Below are positions 54,067 through 61,068 of a stretch of 64,000 nucleotides of DNA, one piece after another. Both the position numbers and the translations under genes were made by a program. The stretch's first letter is position 1. Each line of letters starts with the position of its first letter. The stretch is from Acidobacteriaceae bacterium dw_441. GTDB lineage: Bacteria > Acidobacteriota > Terriglobia > Terriglobales > Acidobacteriaceae. Location: assembly GCA_018449715.1 (NCBI GenBank), contig JAAVVA010000004.1, positions 310,001 to 374,000 on the forward strand, read 5' to 3'. The notes under the pieces are model-generated. The model was not told the origin of the DNA and ran no database searches. It worked only from the letters and a program-made list of their open reading frames with translations.

Positions 54067-55815
54067 ATGAACACACAAGTCAAAAACGAGGGATGGGCCC
54101 GGGCTGTGCGATTTCTTTCGATCTTTGTTTTGAACGCCGGAATTTTTGGCGGCGTGGCGCTGATAGGATGCCACAGATCTCCGGCGCAGGTGCAGGCGGC
54201 CCCGGTAGTTTCGGACGAGGGTCCGGACCCGGCAGACGCGAATATGGCTCCGGCGAGCGGCGATCCGTATGCGCAGGCGGCGCAGCAGCCGTATCCTCCG
54301 CAGCAGCAACAGGGAGCGCAGCAGGCTCCTCCCCCATCCTCGGGGGCACAGAACGAGAGCGTCCAAAGGGCGCAGGAGTATCAGCAGACCGGTGCGCAGG
54401 CGGGGGCTCCTCCGGCGGACCAGCAGCAGGCTCCGCAGGGACAGCAGCAGCCCTACTCTCAGGATCAGCAGGGACAATATCCGCAGCAGGCCCAGCAGCA
54501 GGGCGCCTATGACGACTCGCAGGCCTATGACGACGACGAGGATGCCTACGACGAGCTTGAGGCCGAGCAGGCTCCTCCAGAGCTTCCCGAATATGACCAG
54601 CCGCCCGCTCCCGAGCCGAATTACCTGTGGACTCCCGGCTACTGGGGATATGCTCCGGCGGGGTACTACTGGGTTCCCGGCGTGTGGGTCGCGGCTCCGT
54701 GGCAGGGCGCTCTGTGGACGCCTGGCTTCTGGGGTTTCTATGGCGGCCACTACCGCTACCATCGCGGATACTGGGGCCGGTATGTCGGCTTCTATGGCGG
54801 CATCAACTATGGCTTCGGATACACGGGCTACGGCTACCACGGTGGCTACTGGCACGGAAACAGCTTCTTCTATAACCGCGCCGTGACTCGCGTAAATGTA
54901 ACGCACATCACGAACGTCTACAGCCGCACGGTGGTGGTGAACCGCACGGTGGTCAACAACAGCCGCGTCTCGTACAACGGCGGACGTGGCGGCTTGCAGA
55001 TTCGTCCGCGTCCTTCGGAGATCGCCGCGCGAAGTCAGGCCCGTCTGCCGGCGATGCAGTCGCAGATGCAGGTGCGGCAGCAGGCGCAGCAGAACCGCCA
55101 GCAGTTCTTCAACGCGAACCGCGGACGTCCGGCGATGGTTTCGGACACCCGCCCGGTGTCGGCGGATCGTGGAGTGCAGCGCCCGGTGGCTCGCACGAAC
55201 AATGGGGGGAACCAGCCGTTCAATCGGCAGCCGGGACAGCAGAATCAGCAGCGTCCGAACCAGCAGCCCGGCCAGCAGGGAGGATGGCAGCAAAACCGTC
55301 CGCAGCAGAATCAGCAGCCGAATCGCCCGGAGGTCAACCGTCCGCAGCAGGGCAATCCGGCTCAGCCAAACCAGCAGAGGCCGCAGGTTCAGCAACCCAA
55401 CCAGCAGCAGCGTCCGAACCAGTCTCAGCCCAATCAGCAGAGGCCGGACCCGTCGCAGTCGCGGATGCGCTATGGACAGGGGCAGTGGCAGAACCAGCGT
55501 CCTGAGCAGAACCAGCCTCAGGTGCGGCCTGCCCAGCCAGCGCAGCCGAACCAGCAGCAGCGTCCGCAGGTTCAGCAGCCGGTGCGTCCGCAACCGCAGC
55601 AGCGTCCCCAGGGCTTCGAGGGACGCCCTGAGCAGCAGGTAAGACCTCAGCCTCAGGCTGTGCCACGGCCCGTGCCGCAGCAGCGCCCGCAGCAGATGCG
55701 GCAGGAGGCTCCTCGCCCGATGCCCCAGCGCTCGATGCCGCAGCAAAGGTCCATGCCGCAGGCTCGTCCAGCCCAGGCGCCGCACGGCAACCCCGGTGGA
55801 GGTCATGGGCGGTAA
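54067..55815 (+). CDS. Gln/Pro-rich WXXGXW-repeat lipoprotein
   Basis: This 582-residue protein has a lipobox (VALIGC, Cys35), so it should be lipid-anchored. A Gln/Ala/Pro-rich low-complexity stretch runs to about residue 170, then the WXXGXW-type repeats begin (YLWTPGYWGYAPAGYYWVPGVWVAAPW, ALWTPGFWGFYGG; about 178-224). A Tyr/Gly-rich beta part (YRYHRGYWGRYVGFYGGINYGFGY) follows, and the last 250 residues are mostly Gln/Asn/Pro/Arg. Such proteins are common in Acidobacteriota and are annotated as YXWGXW-repeat proteins without function. A surface scaffold is plausible. The 600-codon antisense ORF is a shadow. Confidence 0.85.
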   Translation: MNTQVKNEGWARAVRFLSIFVLNAGIFGGVALIGCHRSPAQVQAAPVVSDEGPDPADANMAPASGDPYAQAAQQPYPPQQQQGAQQAPPPSSGAQNESVQRAQEYQQTGAQAGAPPADQQQAPQGQQQPYSQDQQGQYPQQAQQQGAYDDSQAYDDDEDAYDELEAEQAPPELPEYDQPPAPEPNYLWTPGYWGYAPAGYYWVPGVWVAAPWQGALWTPGFWGFYGGHYRYHRGYWGRYVGFYGGINYGFGYTGYGYHGGYWHGNSFFYNRAVTRVNVTHITNVYSRTVVVNRTVVNNSRVSYNGGRGGLQIRPRPSEIAARSQARLPAMQSQMQVRQQAQQNRQQFFNANRGRPAMVSDTRPVSADRGVQRPVARTNNGGNQPFNRQPGQQNQQRPNQQPGQQGGWQQNRPQQNQQPNRPEVNRPQQGNPAQPNQQRPQVQQPNQQQRPNQSQPNQQRPDPSQSRMRYGQGQWQNQRPEQNQPQVRPAQPAQPNQQQRPQVQQPVRPQPQQRPQGFEGRPEQQVRPQPQAVPRPVPQQRPQQMRQEAPRPMPQRSMPQQRSMPQARPAQAPHGNPGGGHGR

Positions 55816-55837
55816 TCAGCTCGCTGGATGATGGAAA

Positions 55838-55862
55838 GAAGGACCGCACAAAGCGGTCCTTC
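55838..55862 (+). terminator. Intrinsic terminator after the WXXGXW protein
   Basis: GAAGGACCGC (55838-55847) pairs exactly with GCGGTCCTTC (55853-55862), loop ACAAA, followed by TTTTTTG. Confidence 0.93.
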
Positions 55863-55911
55863 TTTTTTGTGCGGGATTGCGTCCGGTTTGACCTGTATAT
55901 GGTCAGGGGCG

Positions 55912-55924
55912 GATCAAATTGATC
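55912..55924. promoter_or_regulatory. Palindrome upstream of purD
   Basis: GATCAA-A-TTGATC (55912-55924) is a 13-base palindrome 54 bases before the purD ATG, with a half site GATCAAAT at 55951. It might be an operator for a dimeric regulator. Nothing else confirms it. Confidence 0.35.
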
Positions 55925-55977
55925 AGCAAGCAAATAAAATACTGCCTGTAGATCAAATAAGAGAGCAGGCGAAGCAA

Positions 55978-57243
55978 ATGAAGGTTCTGGTGATCGGTGG
56001 CGGCGGGCGCGAGCACGCCCTGGTGTGGGCGTTGCGTAAGTCTCCCTCGGTGACGGAGATCGTCGCCGCTCCCGGCAATGGAGGCATGGCGGGGCTTGCG
56101 CACTGCATTCCGGTCGATGGAAACAGTATGCCCGCGATGGCCAACCTTGTCGCCATCGAAAAGCCCGACCTGACCGTGATCGGCCCGGAGGTTCCTCTGG
56201 CGCTCGGCCTGGTCGATGAGCTTCAGTCCCTGGGGTATCGCGTCTTCGGGCCGACGAAGGCCGCCGCGCAGCTTGAGTCCAGCAAGGCGTTCGCCAAGGA
56301 GTTCATGCAGCGGCACAGCATTCCCACCGCCGAGTACGCTCTCTGCACCTCGTTCGAAGACGTGAAGCGGGAGCTTCCGCGCTTCTCGGTGCCGGTCGTG
56401 GTGAAGGCCTCGGGGCTGGCCGCGGGCAAGGGCGTCGTGATCTGCAACACGCACCTTGAGGCAGAGGAGACGGCGGGGCAGATGTTCTCGGGAGCGCTGC
56501 TGGGAGCGGTGGAGACCGAGGTCGTGCTGGAGGAGTTCCTGACCGGCGAGGAGGTCTCGTTCTTCGCCCTGTGCGACGGAAAGATTGCCGCTCCAATCGC
56601 AGCGGCGCAGGATCACAAGCGCGTGGGCGAGGGCGACACCGGCCCGAACACCGGAGGCATGGGAGCTTACTCGACCGATGGGTTGCTGACTCCCGCGATG
56701 CAGCAGTGGGTCATGCGCAACATCGCCCAGAAGGTCGTGGACGGAATGGCCTCTGAGGGCACGCCGTTCAAGGGAATTCTGTTTATCGGGCTGATGATGA
56801 GTCCGCGCGGGCCGATGGTGCTGGAGTTCAACACGCGCTGGGGCGACCCGGAGACCGAGGCCATCATGCTGCGTCTGGAGACGGACCTTCTCGACCTGTT
56901 CAATGCTTCCATCGACGGTACGGCGAACGAGCTGACCATCAAGCTGAAGCCGGGAGCGAGCGCGACGGTGATTGCGGCCAGCGGAGGGTATCCGGGCAAG
57001 TATGCATCGGGCAAACCGATCACGGGGCTTGAAGAGAGCGGCGACGGCGTGGTGATCTTCCACGCGGGCACGGCGATCAAGGACGGCCAGACGGTGACGG
57101 CGGGAGGCCGCGTGCTGGCGGTGACGGCGGAGTCGAGCGATCTGCGCGAGGCGCTGGAGAGAATCTACGAGCGGATGAAGACGATCTCGTTCGAGGGGAT
57201 GCAGTACCGCCGGGACATCGGGCATCGCGCTCTGCGCGGGTAA
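55978..57243 (+). CDS. purD: Phosphoribosylamine--glycine ligase
   Basis: PurD (GARS) joins glycine to 5-phosphoribosylamine in purine synthesis with ATP. The ATG at 55978 gives 421 residues starting MKVLVIGGGGREHALVWAL, the family start; the frame is open to 55828 through sequence that is not homologous. ATP-grasp blocks are VVVKASGLAAGKGVVIC, LEEFLTGEEVSFFALCDG, DHKRVGEGDTGPNTGGMGAY and EFNTRWGDPETEAIMLRL. The small DinB-type gene follows after 9 bases. Confidence 0.97.
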   Translation: MKVLVIGGGGREHALVWALRKSPSVTEIVAAPGNGGMAGLAHCIPVDGNSMPAMANLVAIEKPDLTVIGPEVPLALGLVDELQSLGYRVFGPTKAAAQLESSKAFAKEFMQRHSIPTAEYALCTSFEDVKRELPRFSVPVVVKASGLAAGKGVVICNTHLEAEETAGQMFSGALLGAVETEVVLEEFLTGEEVSFFALCDGKIAAPIAAAQDHKRVGEGDTGPNTGGMGAYSTDGLLTPAMQQWVMRNIAQKVVDGMASEGTPFKGILFIGLMMSPRGPMVLEFNTRWGDPETEAIMLRLETDLLDLFNASIDGTANELTIKLKPGASATVIAASGGYPGKYASGKPITGLEESGDGVVIFHAGTAIKDGQTVTAGGRVLAVTAESSDLREALERIYERMKTISFEGMQYRRDIGHRALRG

Positions 57244-57252
57244 GGGAGAAGC

Positions 57253-57753
57253 ATGAATCAACCGTGTCTTAGCGCGGAAGAGTTGATGGTCTGGAACGAA
57301 CGCACCAGCCAGGCCTGGCGCAGCTTTCTTACGGAGCACCCGGAGGCGCTTACGCTCGCCTGCGACATCGCTGGCACGAAGGTTGCGGGAGAGCTGTTGC
57401 AGCACATCGTCGCAGCCGAGCTGCGTTACGCCGAGCGGTTGGCGGAGCTTCCGGTCTCGGATTACGCCGCGATCCCTTACGGCTCCGCCGAGTCGCTCTA
57501 TGCGGTGCGCGATCGCGCTGTGGCGATTCTTCGCGGACTGCTTGCTGACAAAATGATCGACTGGAACGAGAAGATCGACTTCATGACTCGCACGCTGGGG
57601 CCGATGCGGTCCACGCGCCGTGCCGTGCTGTTTCACTCGCAGCTTCACGGCATCCGGCACTATGCGCAGCTTGCGACGCTGATGCGTCAGCAGGGGTTCG
57701 CGTGGAAGTGGCCGTTGGACTATCTCGCCCTGCACGAAGAGCGGCTGGGCTGA
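57253..57753 (+). CDS. DinB-family protein
   Basis: A 166-residue four-helix protein with the DinB/YfiT metal pattern: His51 in LLQHIVAAELRYAERL, and His128/His132/His136 in LFHSQLHGIRHYAQLATLMRQQG. DinB-like proteins often act as metal-dependent thiol transferases, such as with bacillithiol. The purD gene ends 9 bases upstream, so both are likely on one transcript. It converges on the metallo-hydrolase gene across 3 bases. Confidence 0.86.
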   Translation: MNQPCLSAEELMVWNERTSQAWRSFLTEHPEALTLACDIAGTKVAGELLQHIVAAELRYAERLAELPVSDYAAIPYGSAESLYAVRDRAVAILRGLLADKMIDWNEKIDFMTRTLGPMRSTRRAVLFHSQLHGIRHYAQLATLMRQQGFAWKWPLDYLALHEERLG

Positions 57754-57756
57754 TCG

Positions 57757-58671
57757 CTACAGAAAACTCTTCACGAAGGGCTTGCCCTTCTCGTTGAGGC
57801 CGATGCGCGCGGTCGGGGTGTTGTGGTCGTGGGTGAAGATCACGAGCCACTCCTCGGGGATGGCGCGCTGGTAGAAACGCTTGCGCTGCGCGATGGTCTC
57901 GAGCGGGTCGAGGTCGAAGGCCGGGACCCACGTGGGGTCGAGGTGGGCGCTCGATGGGATCAGGTCGGAGATGTAGCAGGCGCGCTGGCCGCGCGATTCG
58001 ATGTGGATGCCCATGAGCTGGCGCGTGTGTCCGGGAAATAATTCGACCGAGATGCCGGGGACGATCTGCGGGTTGGAGCGGATGCCGTCGGTGGTGAGCA
58101 GCGTCATCTGGCCTGACTCGATCAGGGGATCGTAGTTGGGCGAGAGGTAGCTGACGCGGTCGCGTTCCAGCTGCAGGTGGCCGTGCTCGACCTCGCCGCG
58201 GTGCGCGAAGTAGCGGGCGTTGGGGAAGGTCGGGGTGACGGAGCCGTCGGGCTGGAGCGTCGTGTTCCAGCCGCAGTGGTCGAAGTGCAGGTGCGAGTTG
58301 ATGACAATGCTCACCTCTTCCGGTCGAACTCCGGCGGCGGCGAGCGACTGCGGCAGAAGCTCCTGGTTCTGGTGGATCTCGCGCATCTTCGGGCTCTGCT
58401 TGTTGCCGATGCCGGTTTCGATGACGACCGTGTGGGCGCTGGTGCGGACGACGGCTGTGTTCAGTCCCAGAACGACGCGGTTCTGCTCATCGGCGGGGAC
58501 GCGCTTCTGCCACATGGGTTTGGGCACGACGCCGAAGGTGGCTCCGCCGTCGAGGACATAGGTTCCGTCGGTGCAGACGGTCAGCTCGAAGTCGCCGACC
58601 TGCGTGCGGGCGCGGATAAGGTCGGTGGGGGCGGGGCGAGGAGAAGGTGTGGCATCCGTCATCCCGACCAT
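57757..58671 (-). CDS. MBL-fold metallo-hydrolase
   Basis: A 304-residue metallo-beta-lactamase-fold enzyme. The metal site is SHLHFDHCGWN: His127, His129, Asp131, His132. FPGHTRQLMGIHI and ISDLIPSSAHLDP supply the later ligands. The closest relatives tend to be lactonases and other hydrolases; the substrate here is unknown. The start at 58671 lies within a stable inverted repeat and no ribosome site is visible; a second ATG at 58662 is also inside the stem. The zinc-ribbon gene is upstream in the same direction. Confidence 0.91.
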   Translation of the reverse strand: MVGMTDATPSPRPAPTDLIRARTQVGDFELTVCTDGTYVLDGGATFGVVPKPMWQKRVPADEQNRVVLGLNTAVVRTSAHTVVIETGIGNKQSPKMREIHQNQELLPQSLAAAGVRPEEVSIVINSHLHFDHCGWNTTLQPDGSVTPTFPNARYFAHRGEVEHGHLQLERDRVSYLSPNYDPLIESGQMTLLTTDGIRSNPQIVPGISVELFPGHTRQLMGIHIESRGQRACYISDLIPSSAHLDPTWVPAFDLDPLETIAQRKRFYQRAIPEEWLVIFTHDHNTPTARIGLNEKGKPFVKSFL

Positions 58672-58693
58672 AGTATCGGTCGGGATGACGGAT
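58654..58693 (-). promoter_or_regulatory. 16-bp perfect inverted repeat over the MBL gene start
   Basis: ATCCGTCATCCCGACC (58654-58669) is the exact reverse complement of 58678-58693, loop 8 bases. It contains both candidate ATGs of the metallo-hydrolase gene and no ribosome site precedes it. It could be an operator or an RNA hairpin controlling translation. Confidence 0.55.
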
Positions 58694-58723
58694 GGTAAGG
58701 GTGACGGCCAGTTCTTTGTGGTC

Positions 58724-59125
58724 TCAGGCCTGTGGAGCGTGCGCTGCAGCCGCCATCAGGTCGGCGGCGAGGGACGATACCCCCGGCTCGATGGAGGATG
58801 CAGCGTCGGCTAGTCCTGGAGATTCACGTTTGTTCTGGAAGCACTGGCGGCAGAGAACTGGACGCCCTTGCGTTGGCTTGAAGGGAACGGTGGTCTCGAC
58901 GCCGCACTCGGAGCACGTCGTGCGAGTCTCGGTCCGTACAAGGGGGGATGGTGTGGCTCCGGTGCCGGTACGTGCTGAGAGGCCAGCTCGTCTGGACTTG
59001 CAGGGCTTGCACCGCTTGGGGTCGTTTTTGAATTGTTTGTCGAAGAAAAAGAGTTGTTCGCCGGCGGTAAAGATGAACTCTTTGCCGCAATCGGCGCAGG
59101 TCAGTAACCGATCTAGGAATTCCAT
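58724..59125 (-). CDS. Double zinc-ribbon protein
   Basis: The ATG at 59125 with GGGAGA upstream gives 133 residues. The first ribbon is CADCGKEFIFTAGEQLFFFDKQFKNDPKRCKPCK (the zf_Tbcl type), and the second is CSECGVETTVPFKPTQGRPVLCRQCF. Each has four Cys ligands. An Ala/Ser tail follows. No enzyme function is visible; they probably bind nucleic acid or protein. The frame is open to 59329, but the leading part shows no homology. It lies between rpsU and the MBL gene in one direction. Confidence 0.88.
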   Translation of the reverse strand: MEFLDRLLTCADCGKEFIFTAGEQLFFFDKQFKNDPKRCKPCKSRRAGLSARTGTGATPSPLVRTETRTTCSECGVETTVPFKPTQGRPVLCRQCFQNKRESPGLADAASSIEPGVSSLAADLMAAAAHAPQA

Positions 59126-59311
59126 AGCCGCGTCTCCCGGTATGCGGGACAGGGCGATTATCCAAAGGAATCCATACAGGCTCTCCCGGACAATCATCCT
59201 GTCGCGATGGTTGTCATCTGCCTGGGCCGCCACAAGGGCGGAAGTGCTGATACAGCATTGCTGCTGTTGCCATGTCGATAGCGGGAGTCCATCGCTGGCA
59301 TCTTTCTCGGG

Positions 59312-59356
59312 AGGCGGCTTCCCGGGCAACTCGGAATTAATCCCGGGAGGCCGCCT
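59312..59356 (-). terminator. Strong hairpin downstream of rpsU
   Basis: AGGCGGCTTCCCGGG (59312-59326) pairs with CCCGGGAGGCCGCCT (59342-59356) with one U-G pair and a 15-base loop. It begins 21 bases after the rpsU stop. On the right strand TTTTGAG follows; on the left there is no T-run. Confidence 0.7.
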
Positions 59357-59377
59357 TTTGAGTAGGAGCTTTTTGGG

Positions 59378-59575
59378 TTAGTCCTGCTCCTTGCGGACCT
59401 TCTTGCGATTACGCTTACGGGCGAGCGCTTCTTTGACGCGCTTCTTTTCACCCGGCTTCAGATAGAAGGAGTGGCGCTTGACTTCCTTGATGATGTCTTC
59501 GGTCTGCACTTTGCGCTTAAAGCGGCGCAGTGCATTCTCAAGCGGCTCGCCTTCTTGAACTCGAACCTCTGCCAA
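59378..59575 (-). CDS. rpsU: Ribosomal protein bS21
   Basis: A 65-residue basic protein of the small subunit: EVRVQEGEPLENALRRFKRKVQTEDIIKEVKRHSFYLKPGEKKR. The start is TTG at 59575, with GGAGG at about 10 bases upstream. S21 helps initiation on mRNAs. The gene is isolated here rather than next to dnaG/rpoD. Confidence 0.97.
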   Translation of the reverse strand: MAEVRVQEGEPLENALRRFKRKVQTEDIIKEVKRHSFYLKPGEKKRVKEALARKRNRKKVRKEQD

Positions 59576-59901
59576 GAAAAAACACCTCCAAACCTTCCCA
59601 GAGAGGGATACGTACTAGGATACCTTATTTTTCAGGGATTTTGCTGAATTCCGGCCCTTTCCGCTCCTTCAGGGAGGGCGTGTATGCGGGGTAAGGGGTG
59701 GATAACCTCTTGCGGGTGAGGACTTGAGCAGAGCATCCGGAAATGGGAAGAATTTTTCCGGTGCAGCCGGTCATTACCAAATTATTTTGTGCAGGTTACC
59801 GATTGGGGATGTGTTTCCGGTCAGTTACGCACACGGCTTGCATGGATTTCCCTTGGAGTAGGATTGAATAGGATTCAATCCTGTAACTCGGAGGCCAGAT
59901 C
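59576..59901. other. Divergent region between rpsU and the ParD/ParE genes
   Basis: 326 bases containing the leftward rpsU promoter and the rightward toxin-antitoxin promoter. The only clear signal is the palindrome at 59859-59881. The rest shows no RNA gene or ORF. Confidence 0.4.
59859..59881 (+). promoter_or_regulatory. Candidate operator of the ParD/ParE pair
   Basis: AGGATTGAAT (59859-59868) and ATTCAATCCT (59872-59881) form a perfect 10-base inverted repeat with a 3-base centre, 20 bases before the antitoxin ATG. Antitoxins of the ribbon-helix-helix type bind such palindromes to repress their own operon, which makes this the obvious site. Confidence 0.65.
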
Positions 59902-60183
59902 ATGCGATCGACACAGCAGTTCAGTATTACTCTGCCTAACGAAATGGCCGAACTGGTTCGCGCCAAGGTCGCCTCCGGCGAGTACGCAACGGAGAGCGAA
60001 GTGTTGCGGGACGGCTTACGGGTTCTGTTGGCCCGCGACCGTGTGGTCGAAGATTGGCTGCGGTACCAGGTGGCTCCCGCTTACGACGCGTTGAAGGCTG
60101 ACCCGACGCGTGGCATCCCGGCATCGCGTGTTCGCGCGATGCTTGTGGCAGAGCATGGGAAGGCAGTGGCTAAAAAGCGCTGA
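59902..60183 (+). CDS. ParD-type antitoxin (ribbon-helix-helix)
   Basis: A 93-residue antitoxin: the N-terminal ribbon-helix-helix STQQFSITLPNEMAELVRAKVASGEYATESEVLRDGLRVLL binds DNA, and the C-terminal helical part holds the toxin. It would also repress its own promoter. CGGAGG precedes the ATG. Its TGA overlaps the ATG of the toxin gene by one base. Confidence 0.9.
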   Translation: MRSTQQFSITLPNEMAELVRAKVASGEYATESEVLRDGLRVLLARDRVVEDWLRYQVAPAYDALKADPTRGIPASRVRAMLVAEHGKAVAKKR

Positions 60184-60491
60184 TGTCTTATACCGTCGTC
60201 TTCGCCCCGGAGGCCGAAGTCCAGCTTGCGGAGTTGTTCCGCTATATCGCAGGGGAATCCTCTCCGGATATCGCGCTTCGATACACGGAAGGCATCGTAA
60301 CGTACTGTGAAAGCCTGCATATATTTCCTGTGAGAGGAATGGCGAGGGACGATCTTCGACCGGGCCTGCGGATTACGAGCTATCGGAAGCGGGTCGTTAT
60401 TGCATTCCAGGTGGAGGAGAGCCGGGTAAACATTCTCGGAATCTTCTATGGTGGCCGGGATTATGAGGCGGTTTTTGAGGAGACGGAATGA
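60183..60491 (+). CDS. ParE/RelE-superfamily toxin
   Basis: A 102-residue toxin of PF05016: SYTVVFAPEAEVQLAELFRYIAGESSPDIALRYTEGI, GMARDDLRPGLRITSYRKRVVIAFQVEE and ILGIFYGGRDYE are typical. ParE members poison DNA gyrase, RelE members cut mRNA; this one looks more like ParE. Its stop overlaps the gamma-carbonic-anhydrase start (ATGA), so a normal enzyme is translated with the toxin. Confidence 0.9.
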   Translation: MSYTVVFAPEAEVQLAELFRYIAGESSPDIALRYTEGIVTYCESLHIFPVRGMARDDLRPGLRITSYRKRVVIAFQVEESRVNILGIFYGGRDYEAVFEETE

Positions 60492-61021
60492 TCAGGAGCT
60501 ATCAGGGGAAGACGCCGGTGGTGCCGGAGAGCTGCTATGTCGATGAATCGGCGCAGCTTATCGGAGATGTCGAGCTGGGCGAGCACGCGAGCGTCTGGAT
60601 GAACGCGGTCATTCGCGGCGATGTGAACTCGATCCGTATCGGGGCGAAGAGCAATGTGCAGGACTGTGCGGTGATCCACGGCATGAGGTATCTCTACCCG
60701 GTGACCGTGGGGGAGATGGTGACGATCGGGCACAATGCGACGGTGCACGGATGCACGCTCGAGGACGCGGTGCTGGTGGGGATCGGCGCGGTGATCCTGA
60801 ACGATGCGCGGGTGGGCGAAGGCTCGATCATCGGGGCCGGGGCGGTCGTGCCGGAACATGCGGTGATTCCGCCGCGCTCGCTGGTCGTGGGGATTCCCGG
60901 CAGGGTGAAGCGCGAGCTTGGAGAGGAGGACCGCAAGGAGATTCTCAAATACGCGCAGAACTATCTCGACTACACGCAGATCTACCTTGCGGAGAGACGG
61001 GCTGGCGGAGAGGGGCGGTAG
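60488..61021 (+). CDS. Gamma-carbonic anhydrase/left-handed beta-helix acyltransferase-like protein
   Basis: A 177-residue hexapeptide-repeat protein of the YrdA/gamma-CA family. The zinc ligands His64 (VIHG), His82 (IGHNATVHG) and His87 match the known gamma-CA pattern. It probably hydrates CO2 or acts on acyl-CoA-like substrates. The ATG at 60488 overlaps the toxin stop by 4 bases. No good separate ribosome site is visible, so it depends on upstream translation. Confidence 0.92.
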   Translation: MIRSYQGKTPVVPESCYVDESAQLIGDVELGEHASVWMNAVIRGDVNSIRIGAKSNVQDCAVIHGMRYLYPVTVGEMVTIGHNATVHGCTLEDAVLVGIGAVILNDARVGEGSIIGAGAVVPEHAVIPPRSLVVGIPGRVKRELGEEDRKEILKYAQNYLDYTQIYLAERRAGGEGR

Positions 61022-61068
61022 CCGCAGGACGTAAGATGGAAGCACTTTCCGAGGGAGGAGTCTGGACG

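Noticed and set aside
54004-55806. A 600-codon ORF antisense to the Gln/Pro-rich lipoprotein gene
   Set aside because: Its composition (almost only Leu and Arg) is what a Gln/Pro-rich gene gives when read backwards. It has no signal, domain or ribosome site.
55870-55977. Purine-type riboswitch before purD
   Set aside because: I see a palindrome but none of the conserved core bases or paired loops of the known purine riboswitches.
55903-57735. A 610-codon leftward ORF over purD and the DinB-like gene
   Set aside because: Fully antisense to two recognised genes and lacking any family pattern.
59902-60491. ParD/ParE as the edge of a defence island
   Set aside because: Neighbours are a ribosomal protein, a carbonic anhydrase and an aminotransferase; no restriction, Abi or similar genes are near.
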